Source: Granulicella sp. L46 (GTDB lineage Bacteria; Acidobacteriota; Terriglobia; Terriglobales; Acidobacteriaceae). Taken from it: a DNA stretch of 64,000 nt. The stretch lies in NCBI RefSeq assembly GCF_009765785.1, contig NZ_LMUT01000016.1, positions 346,357 to 410,356 on the forward strand, given 5' to 3'. Under the pieces are notes generated by a model. It did not search any database. It was not told where the DNA came from and saw only the letters and a list, made by a program, of their open reading frames with translations. Both the position numbers and the translations under genes were made by a program. Positions 42,701-52,181 of the stretch are shown piece after piece (within the stretch, counting starts at the first letter, position 1; every line of letters begins with the position of its first letter).

Positions 42701-44461
42701 ATGGAAACCCAGCCGCGTGCACGTTCTAAGGATCCATTGGATGGAGAACGGTCCGTTGGCTGGCGCCCTACGATTGGTGAGCGTTTGAAGTTAGCGCTTT
42801 CTCTTGTGGGAAAGCAGGAACGTTTAACTTTTCCTTTGTTGATCGCAGAGAGAGTAATTGTAGGTTTTTGCGACCTGTTGCTCGCGGGTGCGATGTATCT
42901 TCTTTTCCTATTGTTGCAGGGCGCATCGCCTGTACACCATGGGTGGTGGACCCCGAAGTCCACTCTATCGGCAGCATTCCTCACGGCAACCCTCCTCCTC
43001 CTAAGAGTTTTGTTGGATCTCGCGTCGACACGCTCTGTTGTAGGCCATATTCAAAAGATCTATACCGATATTCTTCTGCGGCTGACACATGGCTATAACG
43101 ATATGCAGTGGGTGCAGTTCGCCCAGCGAAATCGAAGCGAGCTTCTCAACCATGCAATGCATACGGCTCGTGAAGCTTCCAATTTCTACCATCTTGGTAT
43201 CGAGATAGCAGCCAGCTCTATCGTCATCGCGTGCATGACGATGGCTCTCATATATCAAAGTCCTTCAGCCGCCTGTGGACTTGGTCTAACGACAGGAATG
43301 CTTTATGGTGTGCATCGATTTCTAATTCGTAGAAAGTTGCAACGGTCCGCAACTGAACGCGAAGAAGCGCTGCGCACCCTTCAACGGAGCCTGGCGGACA
43401 TGTTTTCGTCGGCAAAGGAGCTGCGTAGCTATGGGGTGGAGGATTTCTTTTCCAAGCGCATCGCCTCGCAGGCGCGAACCGCAGCAATAAGCCATCAGAA
43501 CGTAGCCTTTCTTCCCCAGGTCGCACGTATCATCACCGACCAGGGAGTGGTGCTGCTCTTTCTGTGTGTGGTGATCGCTGTAGAACTTCGTCACGGAGAT
43601 GTGCGTCAACTACTGTCTCTTCTTATGTTTTATTTTGTACTCTCGAGGCGTCTGCTCCCCCTGATAAGCCAGATATCGTTCATGGCGGGTCAAATGGAGA
43701 GTTCATACAAGAACGTTCAGATTATCGCAGGGGAGCTGAACGAATGCTCTATACACCGCACAGCGCGACCCGATGCTCAAAGGACAAATGGCGACGTACT
43801 TGCCGAACTCGAGCAGGTGAGTTTTTCGTTTCACGAAGGAGTGCCACTCCTTCGGAGTGTGAGCCTATGCCTGCGGCGAGGCGAGACGGTGCTATTGCAG
43901 GGGACCTCGGGAAGCGGAAAGAGTTCGCTTTTGAGTATCCTTGCAGGCGTTTTACATCCTGATTCTGGCGCGATACGTATTGATCGCACGGCGGTCGCTT
44001 ACGTGCCGCAAGATGTAATTTTGCTTGATGATTCGATACGCAATAATTTGATTTTTGGACGCGATGTCAGGAGCGATGCAGAACTCATGAATGCGTTAGC
44101 TACCGCCAACCTGGAAGAATTTGTGGCAGCGCAGCCATTTGGACTGGATACAGAAGTCGGGGACAATGGCATCCTTTTTTCAGGTGGCCAACGTCAGAGG
44201 TTGGGACTCGCACGGGCGATCGTGGGTGGCGCGAGCCTGCTCTTGTTGGATGAGGCGACATCGGCCTTGGATGAAAAGACTGAGTCAAAGGTGCTCGCGA
44301 ATTTGCGCGCTTCAGGCGTAGCGATCCTGCTTGTGACGCATCGTGCACCAAGTTGTGATTTCGCTCAACGGGTGTTTCGACTTGAGCATGGCTGCCTAAC
44401 CGAAGAGTCGATCCGGGCGCATTCATTGTTTGAGATCGAAACGGTCGCCCTGGCGCTGTGA
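42701..44461 (+). CDS. ABC transporter, fused permease and ATPase
   Basis: The protein has 586 residues from ATG 42701 (GTG 42698 also possible). The N-terminal ~330 residues contain about six membrane segments (LLAGAMYLLFLLLQ, TLLLLRVLLDLAS, VVLLFLCVVIAVEL, LLSLLMFYFVLS). The ATPase has Walker A GTSGSGKSSLL (~400), the signature FSGGQRQRLGLARAI (~493), Walker B LLLLDEATSALDE (~510) and a switch-region H in VTHR. This half-transporter type exports lipids, peptides or polysaccharides as a homodimer. No peptidase C39 domain is present. Placed after an HPrK-like kinase and nucleotidyltransferase, peptide or glycolipid export is possible. Confidence 0.93.
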   Translation: METQPRARSKDPLDGERSVGWRPTIGERLKLALSLVGKQERLTFPLLIAERVIVGFCDLLLAGAMYLLFLLLQGASPVHHGWWTPKSTLSAAFLTATLLLLRVLLDLASTRSVVGHIQKIYTDILLRLTHGYNDMQWVQFAQRNRSELLNHAMHTAREASNFYHLGIEIAASSIVIACMTMALIYQSPSAACGLGLTTGMLYGVHRFLIRRKLQRSATEREEALRTLQRSLADMFSSAKELRSYGVEDFFSKRIASQARTAAISHQNVAFLPQVARIITDQGVVLLFLCVVIAVELRHGDVRQLLSLLMFYFVLSRRLLPLISQISFMAGQMESSYKNVQIIAGELNECSIHRTARPDAQRTNGDVLAELEQVSFSFHEGVPLLRSVSLCLRRGETVLLQGTSGSGKSSLLSILAGVLHPDSGAIRIDRTAVAYVPQDVILLDDSIRNNLIFGRDVRSDAELMNALATANLEEFVAAQPFGLDTEVGDNGILFSGGQRQRLGLARAIVGGASLLLLDEATSALDEKTESKVLANLRASGVAILLVTHRAPSCDFAQRVFRLEHGCLTEESIRAHSLFEIETVALAL

Positions 44462-44639
44462 ATCGACTGAAGGCGCGCTGTTACTTGTGTCGGCGAATGC
44501 ATAAATGGGTTGGCCGCCGTCCGCGATAATTACACCGAAGCCGTTGAAGGCCAAGAGTTTCCTGGACTGTGGACCCTGATGCCAGGCTCGACGCGAGGAC
44601 TCTCCTTGAGCATGCAGGTGGGCGTTGCGAAGCACAAAG

Positions 44640-44670
44640 AAGCCCTGTTGATTGCAACTCAACAGGGCTT
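44640..44670. terminator. Bidirectional terminator-like hairpin
   Basis: A perfect 12-bp inverted repeat AAGCCCTGTTGA / TCAACAGGGCTT with a 7-base loop lies between the convergent ABC transporter and cytochrome genes, where a shared terminator is expected. T-runs are weak on both sides. Confidence 0.8.
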
Positions 44671-44695
44671 AGTGTCCGCCGAAGACAAGGCTTGG

Positions 44696-45004
44696 TTATG
44701 GGTTGAGGAAGCGCAGCAACTCGGCTTCGTCGCGCATGCTGAGGGAGGCCCTTACGCGCATGTGGCGAACGACGGTGCCAGAGATTCTGGGCGAAAATCC
44801 CTCTGGCGTGTTATGGCAACGCGAGCAGTTCTGCTGGAAGATGCGGGATCCTGCGTCCTCATGTTTTTGCTCGACATGAACGGCGGGATGGCCTTTGTCT
44901 GGTTGCGTGCTGGGTGGTCGAGCCTGCGTCGCCGTCTGCGCGAGAGCAACCGATGAGCTGAGCAGTACGAAGAAAAGGAGGTTACGTTGTGAATTCATGA
45001 TCAT
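44696..45004 (-). CDS. Small periplasmic c-type cytochrome
   Basis: The 102-residue protein has a signal peptide (LLFFVLLSSSVALAQ) and one haem site C60-SRC-H64 (CSRCHN). The tail reads SPRISGTVVRHMRVRASLS then DEAELLRFL; the RHMRVR Met is the likely sixth ligand. This small acidobacterial cytochrome type carries a single haem. It overlaps the upstream beta-barrel gene by 4 bases, so both come from one transcript started near 46.1 kb, which has a Pho-like box. Confidence 0.85.
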   Translation of the reverse strand: MIMNSQRNLLFFVLLSSSVALAQTATQARPPSTQPDKGHPAVHVEQKHEDAGSRIFQQNCSRCHNTPEGFSPRISGTVVRHMRVRASLSMRDEAELLRFLNP

Positions 45005-46068
45005 TTTCCTTTCCAGGCCGGGGTGAGAAACCGGTAGACAATCCCCGTCTGCCAGATGTTGTAATTGCCGGTAGAGGCGAACTCTCGAGAGTAGCTGGTG
45101 AGAATTCGCGTGTTGTGGGGGAGGTTATAGTCCAGACCGAAGTCAGCGATCTGCGTATTCACCGGCGGGAGTCCATCGCTCACGACGTCGTCCCGGCGGA
45201 AGGTCTGCTGCATACGAAAGAGAGGTTCAATGCGCCCGATGAGGCTATCGAACCCACCGAACGCCTGGGTCCGGTACGCGGTTTCAACCCAATATCCTTG
45301 TGCGTGGTGTCCACGAGCGAACTCCGATCGAAGCTGGAATCCGGAGTTCACGGGTTCCCACCACACATGAGCTCCATAGAAATTCTCCTGAACTCCCTGC
45401 AGCAGTCGGTTATAAGATAGTCCAACCTCGAGGCCGTGGTTGGGGATGAAAAGGCTGACGCGGCCGCCCGTGGACCGCTTAGCCTGGAAGTATGAATTAG
45501 TTACGCGGCTTGAAAAATAGGCGTTGTAACTTAGAGAGTATTTGCTGCGTGAGATCGCGGAGCCGCTCAGCATTCCGCCGGTACCTGTGCCGGTACTCTC
45601 TGTGCCGAGGTTCGCAATCAGAGGCCCCTGTTGAAAATTCCCGATCCAGATTGGCGAGAGCCGATCGTTGTAGGTGTTGAACGGGATTAGGTAGCTACCG
45701 CCCACAACTGTGATGTGGGGTGAAAGGGTATAGTCGCCCTGGAGATAAGTAAGACCGATGAAATGGGAGTGGTTGTAGCCCGGAAGACCGTTGCCGTTTG
45801 GTGCGAAGGATTCAAGCAGGACCGCCCGGGACTCTATAAGCAGTCGCGGACCAATGGGCGCGGCGAGCAGGGGCTCGAATATAGGAAGGTATGTTGTTTG
45901 CCCTGCGGTCGTAGCCGAGAAGAATCCGATACCGCCGGAGAGCAGAGGAGTGTTCTGGGCGGCCATCGAACGAAAGGAACAGAACACTACCAAAGTTAGG
46001 ATGAAAAGCGTTCTTGACCTTGAAAATAGTGAAAGGAGGAATTGGAGTCGTGATCCTGGCATATCCAC
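45001..46068 (-). CDS. Outer-membrane beta-barrel protein of unknown function
   Basis: The protein has 355 residues. A signal peptide (LFILTLVVFCSFRSMAAQ) is followed by alternating amphipathic strands rich in Tyr, Phe and Gly (YNAYFSSRVTNSYFQAKR, GLEVGLSYNRLLQGVQ, WVETAYRTQAFGGF, IWQTGIVYRFLT), consistent with a barrel of about 14-16 strands. I recognise no family. Its partner is the small cytochrome downstream. A role in envelope redox chemistry or metal uptake is an inference. Confidence 0.65.
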   Translation of the reverse strand: MDMPGSRLQFLLSLFSRSRTLFILTLVVFCSFRSMAAQNTPLLSGGIGFFSATTAGQTTYLPIFEPLLAAPIGPRLLIESRAVLLESFAPNGNGLPGYNHSHFIGLTYLQGDYTLSPHITVVGGSYLIPFNTYNDRLSPIWIGNFQQGPLIANLGTESTGTGTGGMLSGSAISRSKYSLSYNAYFSSRVTNSYFQAKRSTGGRVSLFIPNHGLEVGLSYNRLLQGVQENFYGAHVWWEPVNSGFQLRSEFARGHHAQGYWVETAYRTQAFGGFDSLIGRIEPLFRMQQTFRRDDVVSDGLPPVNTQIADFGLDYNLPHNTRILTSYSREFASTGNYNIWQTGIVYRFLTPAWKGK

Positions 46069-46116
46069 GACAGTAACTATTCGCCTCGGTTAGGGTGTCT
46101 CCCGCTAGTCTGCGTT

Positions 46117-46133
46117 GTGTCAATTGATTGTCA
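46117..46133 (-). promoter_or_regulatory. Pho-box-like repeats before the beta-barrel gene
   Basis: On the minus strand TGACAA and TGACAC (plus-strand TTGTCA at 46128 and GTGTCA at 46117) are spaced by 11 bp, in the same orientation relative to the downstream gene as the plus-strand sites. No clear -10 follows at the 19-base spacing. Confidence 0.5.
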
Positions 46134-46236
46134 TTCAGTTAAAGTGGGTAACTTATGCTTGGTGCGGCCTCGAAAGAGGACAAATGATGGGCGGCTCATT
46201 CATAAATAAATCCGAGAGACCGCAGCAACAAGACAG

Positions 46237-46290
46237 TGACAATCGCTTTACGCTGACGTGACAACTCAGTGATTGAAGGCCGACTAAAGT
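46237..46290 (+). promoter_or_regulatory. Pho-box-like repeats before the SAM methyltransferase
   Basis: TGACAA (46237), TTACGC (46248) and TGACAA (46259) are spaced by 11 bp, with TAAAGT (46285-46290) as a plausible -10, 20 bases beyond. The start codon is 163 bases further on, leaving a long leader. Confidence 0.55.
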
Positions 46291-46452
46291 TGCCACTATC
46301 GCTTTTCGTGTAGCAGCGACTTGGAATTCGAATCGCCACGTCGCCGGATTCTAGGGTGTGCGCTTCAGCGTAGTTCCGAATAGATGACAGTCTTTCAGGA
46401 ACGATTTGAGACCGAGTGTGGACCGTGAGGGAAATGTTGAAGGACAATCGCC

Positions 46453-47274
46453 ATGGGGATTAGTACTGATCTGAACGAGACCATGCGCGACTGGGATTCG
46501 CTTGCGGAAAGGGATGCCCTATGGGCCATTCTCACCGATGCCAGCAAGGTCAACGGTAGATGGGATATCGACGAGTTCATGGCGACGGGCGAGGCCGAGA
46601 TTCAAACTGTCATGGATCACCTGGCGAGAATCGGCTGTCCTCCGATGACGAACGGCGTCGCTCTGGACTTCGGGTGTGGGGTCGGCCGTCTGACCCAGGC
46701 AATTGCCTGCCGGTTTGCTTCTTGTATCGGTGTTGATGTTTCCGGGGAGATGATTCAAAGGGCCGTGCTGCTCAATCAACACACACACTGCCGATACGTT
46801 ACGAACTCGGATACGAAATTGCCCTTTGCCGATGGCAATTTTTCGTTCATATATAGCAACATTGTTCTCCAGCATTTGCCGCGCCGCCTCGCTGCAGAGT
46901 ATTTAAGGGAATTTGTAAGAGTACTTGCTCCCGATGGCGTATTGGTATTCGGCGTGCAGGATTCTTTTGCCGTCAATGATACCAGGTCGCTATTATTCAG
47001 GGTTCGTCAACAGGTACGAATTCGCTCGAGGATCAAGAACTTGTTGAAGATTGGTTCTGCGGACATGAAGATGCATTGCATGTCCGAAGCCATCGTCCGC
47101 CAAGCCCTAGGCGCCGCCGCGGTGGTAGATATTCAGCTCACGAATACCGCGGCAAAGAACTTCAATGGAAGCCTGAGATATGTGCAGCACGCGCCGACGA
47201 CGGGATACATCGGAAAGCAATATTCCGTTACAAAGACGCCTCGTCCTTTGCGTACTTATAGAGATGTCCGTTAG
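46453..47274 (+). CDS. Class I SAM-dependent methyltransferase
   Basis: The protein has 273 residues. The motif I loop is VALDFGCGVGRLTQAIA (about 71-87), followed by GVDVSGEMI and SFIYSNIVLQHLPR. The TDTKLPF-like acidic loop supplies the SAM carboxylate site. Flanking helices fit a small-molecule or lipid methyltransferase. The gene is the first of the exopolysaccharide block but has its own predicted promoter, so a role in modifying a sugar or lipid precursor is likely but unproven. Confidence 0.8.
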   Translation: MGISTDLNETMRDWDSLAERDALWAILTDASKVNGRWDIDEFMATGEAEIQTVMDHLARIGCPPMTNGVALDFGCGVGRLTQAIACRFASCIGVDVSGEMIQRAVLLNQHTHCRYVTNSDTKLPFADGNFSFIYSNIVLQHLPRRLAAEYLREFVRVLAPDGVLVFGVQDSFAVNDTRSLLFRVRQQVRIRSRIKNLLKIGSADMKMHCMSEAIVRQALGAAAVVDIQLTNTAAKNFNGSLRYVQHAPTTGYIGKQYSVTKTPRPLRTYRDVR

Positions 47275-47361
47275 TTTGCTCAGTGCTGCCTGGGGTTTCC
47301 TTGTGTGTCGGGATCACCTGGACGCTACAAAGCCTTCCTCTCCGGCACTCTAACAAGACAA

Positions 47362-47389
47362 TGACAATTCGTTGACCGACGCATGACAC
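47362..47389 (+). promoter_or_regulatory. Pho-box-like triple repeat before the SLBB export gene
   Basis: TGACAA (47362), TGACCG (47373) and TGACAC (47384) are spaced by exactly 11 bp. TACGGT at 47409, 19 bases later, keeps the promoter spacing but is a weak -10. This is the probable main promoter of the exopolysaccharide operon. Confidence 0.6.
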
Positions 47390-47435
47390 CCGGACTGTCT
47401 CGGTTATTTACGGTGAGAGTGAAGAGAGAAGCCCA

Positions 47436-50400
47436 ATGCCTGACTCCTCCAACATCTCCCGTTATTTCCGTGCCGCGAAATGTCATCCTTCGCAGACGTT
47501 ACCCATTTGCGATCGACTGCTCTGGGCGGTGTTGATTGCGGTGGTGCTGACAATATGTACGTGCCTTCCTGCAGCACGAGCGCATGGTCAGATCCCGACT
47601 GGCGCAGCTCCGTCGCAAGGTACAGCGCAGACTGGAACAGGGGATACCTCGTCGGATTCGACAGGAATTTTGTCAGGCTTGTCACCTTCAGATTCCGGAG
47701 CATCTTCGGATACCGACCAGGATCGCAATTCCTCGATGACTTCAGGTAACGGGGGAATTCCGCTCTCTCTTTCTTCCGACCAGATTATTCATATCCTCCA
47801 GCAGAATCCGGACCTCGTCGTTGAGTTGAAGTCTCAGGTCGCTGATCGTCTCCAACAACAGGGAACGGAAGTCGACGCAAATAACATTACGGACCAGATG
47901 CTCTATGACCAGATTGCGACGAATGCCGATTTGCGCACAAACATCACAACATTCTTGCGAGCGCGTGGGTATGTATCCTCCAACGATCTTCCTACGACGA
48001 GCGCAAACGTGAGCGATGGAAGCGTGGATGGCGAGCCATTCCCCGGGCAGCACTCGTCCGGGGGGACTGACGCGGCCAGACTTGCCGCGGCTTCTGGCCT
48101 TGATTCCGGGACATCACCGACGGATCAAACGGATAATGCCGTGACATCGATTCAATCCATGAACTCTGTGGGGAACACAACGGTTAGCGAGGAAAGGCGG
48201 GGACGTGTGGCGGGGAATGCGTCTACTGACGTGCCGAAGGTTCTTCGGCGGCCGACACCTTACAACCTTCAATCGATGCGGGATCTGTACACGCAGATTC
48301 CTGAACAGTCGGCTTCGTTGAAGCGGTTCGGTTCCGAGGTCTTCGTGAACCGGAATATGTCCGCGATGGCGCGTGGAGGTGCGGGTCGCGACACTCCACT
48401 CGATGTGCCGTTGGGCCCAGACTATGTTATCGGGTCAGGGGACACCCTCACGATCAACATGTGGGGTGGGATGACCCAGAGCATTAGCCGCGTCGTCGAT
48501 CGGGATGGCCGCATTCTGTTGCCCGATGCCGGATCCCTTGATGTTGCCGGGCTCCCGTTGCAACGAGCAGAAAGCTTAATTGAGGAAGCGCTCAAACGGC
48601 AGTATCGAGATGTACAGGCGACCGTCACAGTCTCGCGTTTGCGGTCGGTGCGCGTCTATGTTGTCGGCGATGTGCAACGCCCCGGCGGCTATGACATCAG
48701 TTCACTCGCAACGCCATTGAGTGCGCTTTATGCGGCTGGCGGACCGACATCCGTGGGTTCTCTCCGCGTCGCACGCCATTATCGGGGGCAACAGCTGATC
48801 GAAGATGTCGATTTGTATGACTTTCTGCTGCACGGTGTCCGCAACGGAAGCGCTCACTTCGAAAGTGGGGATACTTTGCTCGTGCCGCCGGCCGGCCCGC
48901 AGGTGGCGATCTCCGGTGCGGTAAAGCGGCCTGCGATCTACGAGGTTAAGTCTGGTGACGCAACGCTTGGTTCCTTGATCAGCGATGCCGGCGGTGTCAC
49001 TGCTTCGGCCTCGCTCGGCCATATCAGAATCGATCGCATAGACAGCAACCATCAACGCGAGACGATAACGTTGAAGGGCGCTGACGATGGAAGTTCTCCA
49101 ACCGGAGGCGATGCCGTTGCAACCTACCAGCTGAAAGACGGTGATCGCATTCGCATCGGCCTCATCTTGCCGTACAGTCAGCGAGCGATTTATCTGGAGG
49201 GTCATGTGGCCCGTCCTGGCCGCTTACCTTACACCGACGGCATGCGCCTCAGCGATGTGCTTCACAGCTATCGCGACATGCTACCGGAGCCGGCCGCGCA
49301 TGGTGAAGTCGTTCGGCTTGTTCCCCCAGATCTCCATGCCGAAACCATTGAATTCGATGTGCCCGACGTACTCATCGGTAATGCAAATCTAGATCTTCAA
49401 CCGTACGATACCGTTCGCATTTTTGGTCGCTATCAGATTGACGCGCCGAAGGTCAGCATCCAGGGCGAGGTGCTCAGGCCGGGGACCTATCCGCTGTCGA
49501 AGGACATGACGGTCGCTCAGCTTGTCCGCATGGCTGGCGGTTTCAAGCGTGATGCGCTTCTGACTAGCGCCGATTTGACGAGCTACGGAATAGTCGACGG
49601 AAACCGAATCGACGGAAGACTCGCGACGGTTCCAATTGGAGCAGCAGTCAGTGGAAGCAGTCCAGGCGCGGATGTTTCGCTCAAGCCTGGAGACATATTA
49701 ACGATTCATCAGATCACCGGTTGGAACGAGATTGGCGAATCGGTAACGATCGTCGGACAAGTGAGATTTCCAGGGACGTACGGGTTTCAAGAAGGAGAGC
49801 GGCTTAGTTCCGTTCTTCGGCGGGCTGGAGGGTTCCGCGATACGGCCTATCCCACTGGAGCGGTGCTGGTCCGGGAACAGGTGCGCCAACTGGAAGAGAA
49901 GAGCAAGCAAGAGCTCATTCGTCAGATAGAGACCAGTTCGGCCTCCGCGCGCCTTTCGCCAAACCTGGGATCGGGGGATTCCGGAACAACACTTAAGCTC
50001 ATCCAGGCGCAGCAAGACCAGGTTTTATCGCAACTGAAGAGCCAGCCGTCGAGCGGCCGCCAGGTCGTCAACATAACCGCTGACATTGATAGCTGGGCCA
50101 ATACAGCTGCAGACATCGAATTGCGTCGAGGAGATGAGTTGACTATTCCGAAGCGGCCGAGCTTTGTTCTCATAACCGGCCAGGTCTATAACGTCACCGC
50201 ACTTACCTTCACCGAGGGCAAGACCGCAAAGTGGTATCTCCAGCACGCCGGCGGGACTAGTGATGCTGCGAACCGTAAAAGCATCTTTGTAATCCGCGCG
50301 AACGGATCGGTGGTTGGACGTCACTCAGGAGGTGAAAGCGTGCTTTCCACGAAGCTTGATCCCGGCGACGTTGTAGTCGTGCCTCAGAAGGTGATCGGCG

Positions 50401-50483
50401 CTTCGCTCTTTTGGCGAAATCTACTAACGGCCGCACAGCTGGCCTCATCGATTGCTATTACTGCAGCTGTGGCGAACCTCTAG
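47436..50483 (+). CDS. SLBB-domain polysaccharide export protein (Wza-like)
   Basis: The protein has 1015 residues, much longer than E. coli Wza. A hydrophobic leader (LLWAVLIAVVLTICTCLPAARA) precedes a Gly/Ser-rich low-complexity region of about 230 residues. The Poly_export domain follows at about 325-400 (LGPDYVIGSGDTLTINMWGG), then several SLBB domains ('V.V.G.V..PG.Y', as in VYVVGDVQRPGGYD and VSIQGEVLRPGTYP). A C-terminal hydrophobic helix (ASSIAITAAVANL) may span the outer membrane. It should form the periplasm-to-surface channel of the Wzx/Wzy pathway. The next gene begins 7 bases later. Confidence 0.93.
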   Translation: MPDSSNISRYFRAAKCHPSQTLPICDRLLWAVLIAVVLTICTCLPAARAHGQIPTGAAPSQGTAQTGTGDTSSDSTGILSGLSPSDSGASSDTDQDRNSSMTSGNGGIPLSLSSDQIIHILQQNPDLVVELKSQVADRLQQQGTEVDANNITDQMLYDQIATNADLRTNITTFLRARGYVSSNDLPTTSANVSDGSVDGEPFPGQHSSGGTDAARLAAASGLDSGTSPTDQTDNAVTSIQSMNSVGNTTVSEERRGRVAGNASTDVPKVLRRPTPYNLQSMRDLYTQIPEQSASLKRFGSEVFVNRNMSAMARGGAGRDTPLDVPLGPDYVIGSGDTLTINMWGGMTQSISRVVDRDGRILLPDAGSLDVAGLPLQRAESLIEEALKRQYRDVQATVTVSRLRSVRVYVVGDVQRPGGYDISSLATPLSALYAAGGPTSVGSLRVARHYRGQQLIEDVDLYDFLLHGVRNGSAHFESGDTLLVPPAGPQVAISGAVKRPAIYEVKSGDATLGSLISDAGGVTASASLGHIRIDRIDSNHQRETITLKGADDGSSPTGGDAVATYQLKDGDRIRIGLILPYSQRAIYLEGHVARPGRLPYTDGMRLSDVLHSYRDMLPEPAAHGEVVRLVPPDLHAETIEFDVPDVLIGNANLDLQPYDTVRIFGRYQIDAPKVSIQGEVLRPGTYPLSKDMTVAQLVRMAGGFKRDALLTSADLTSYGIVDGNRIDGRLATVPIGAAVSGSSPGADVSLKPGDILTIHQITGWNEIGESVTIVGQVRFPGTYGFQEGERLSSVLRRAGGFRDTAYPTGAVLVREQVRQLEEKSKQELIRQIETSSASARLSPNLGSGDSGTTLKLIQAQQDQVLSQLKSQPSSGRQVVNITADIDSWANTAADIELRRGDELTIPKRPSFVLITGQVYNVTALTFTEGKTAKWYLQHAGGTSDAANRKSIFVIRANGSVVGRHSGGESVLSTKLDPGDVVVVPQKVIGASLFWRNLLTAAQLASSIAITAAVANL

Positions 50484-50489
50484 TAAGCG

Positions 50490-52181
50490 ATGGTCTCGCC
50501 ACGTTCCATAACGTTTTTCCTCGTATGTCTGATGCCCACGACGATGACTCAAGCTAGCTACCCATTCAATACGCGCAACTCGGCGGACATGGCATCGACA
50601 TACGTGCCAGTGGAGAGTTGGGTTTATCCCGCTCTCGATCGTCTCGCAGCCGAGGGCTTCGCTCCGAGCGCTATTTTCAGTCTTCGTCCGTGGACGCGCA
50701 TCGCCTGCCTTCGCTTGGTCGAGGAAGCGGAGAGACGCCTCGCGCTTGATCAAAAGCCGCCAGCGGATGCTGCTACGCTCCTGCGCAGTCTTAGAGAAGA
50801 ATTTGCCGTAGAACGGCTGCGGGTAGATGGAATGCGCAACAGTGACCTCCGTCTCGAGTCTGTTTATGCGCGGAGTACAACAATTGTGGGAAGCCCGCTC
50901 ACGGATGGTTATCATTTTGCCGAAACCATCGTCGATGATTACGGGCGCCCGTTCGGCCAGGGAGAAAATAACTATACGGGAGTCTCCTTTCACGCTGCGG
51001 CTGGGTCCTTCGCCGCGTATGTCAGCGCGGAAGTTCAACGTGTCCCATTCGATGCCGCACCGGATGCGACGGTCCAGCAGGCGATCGCTGCAGCCGACTT
51101 CACCTCTGAAGGAGCTCTTGGTCCTCCTTCTGGCTTTACGCGTGGACGGTTGTTGGACGCGTATGTCTCCTATACCTTTTCGAATAACCAATTCACCTTC
51201 GGCAAGCAGACGCTGTGGTGGGGACCGGCACGGAGCGGAGCGACCCTCTTCAGCAATAATGCAGAACCGGTGACGATGCTCCGCTACGATAGGGTGAACC
51301 CTCTGATCCTCCCGGGTTTCCTGAAGCTCCTGGGTCCGATGCGCATGCAATTTCTTCTGGGGCGGCTATCGGGTGCGCAATTCGTGCAGGCGGACGACAG
51401 TATTATTGGGCGCCCCGGCTTTGCGTTAGGAGATCAACCTTTCATTCATGGGGAAAAGCTCGCCTTCCAGCCCACGGAGAACTTTGAGTTCAGTGTCTCG
51501 CGTACGGTGCTCTTTGCTGGCGAAGGCGCGCCGTTCACGACCCACACCTTTCTGCGCAGCATCTTTTCAGTGTCCGGGGGAAATGAACAAAACGATCCCG
51601 GGGACCGGCGCGTCGCCGTCGATGCGACGTATCGAATACCAGGATTGCGCAAGTGTCTGACCGGTTATGTCGATGGGTTTTCTGAAGACCAACCGTTCCC
51701 GCCTATCTATCCGACGGAAAGTGCGTGGATCTCCGGCTTTTTTCTTCGCTGCGTGCCAGGCCTGCCCCGTTTGACCGTCCGCGCCGAAGGTCTTCTATCG
51801 CCCCATCGAGACCTTGCCTTTCCCGGTTTCTTTTATTTCAACGTTCATTATTTGAGCGGATACACCAACAACCGACAACTCATAGGCAGTTGGATTGGGA
51901 GGGAGGGTGACGGTGAGCAAATATGGACGACGTGGAATCTTTCGCCGCGGTCGTCGATCGAAGCCAGCTACCGGGGCATGACCGTCAATCGCGAGTTCCT
52001 GCAAGGTGGTGCGTTACACGATTTCAGTGTGGCCGCCAATCTACAGGTTCATCACGAGTGGTACTTGAGGCTGGAAGATCAAGCAGAATGGTGGCGATTT
52101 CCTTTGCTCTCAACAACGCCCAAACGCAACGATGAATTCACCATTCAGCTCTCCTATATGCCCATTGGGAAGGTGAAATAA
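50490..52181 (+). CDS. Capsule-assembly Wzi-like outer-membrane protein
   Basis: The protein has 563 residues. A short signal peptide ends near MTQAS. The sequence contains family blocks: PVESWVYPALDRLAAEG, SFAAYVSAEVQRVPFD, FTFGKQTLWWGPA and LKLLGPMRMQFLLGRLSG, then beta strands to the end (FTIQLSYMPIGKVK). Wzi-type barrels help anchor capsule to the cell surface or bind it. It overlaps the Wzz stop/start by one base (TAATG) and follows SLBB directly. Confidence 0.85.
   Translation: MVSPRSITFFLVCLMPTTMTQASYPFNTRNSADMASTYVPVESWVYPALDRLAAEGFAPSAIFSLRPWTRIACLRLVEEAERRLALDQKPPADAATLLRSLREEFAVERLRVDGMRNSDLRLESVYARSTTIVGSPLTDGYHFAETIVDDYGRPFGQGENNYTGVSFHAAAGSFAAYVSAEVQRVPFDAAPDATVQQAIAAADFTSEGALGPPSGFTRGRLLDAYVSYTFSNNQFTFGKQTLWWGPARSGATLFSNNAEPVTMLRYDRVNPLILPGFLKLLGPMRMQFLLGRLSGAQFVQADDSIIGRPGFALGDQPFIHGEKLAFQPTENFEFSVSRTVLFAGEGAPFTTHTFLRSIFSVSGGNEQNDPGDRRVAVDATYRIPGLRKCLTGYVDGFSEDQPFPPIYPTESAWISGFFLRCVPGLPRLTVRAEGLLSPHRDLAFPGFFYFNVHYLSGYTNNRQLIGSWIGREGDGEQIWTTWNLSPRSSIEASYRGMTVNREFLQGGALHDFSVAANLQVHHEWYLRLEDQAEWWRFPLLSTTPKRNDEFTIQLSYMPIGKVK

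Noticed and set aside
44423-44662. A 79-codon minus-strand frame near the HPrK/ABC cluster considered as a peptide precursor
   Set aside because: Its start codon falls inside the terminator hairpin, there is no ribosome binding site, and it has no recognisable leader or core motif.
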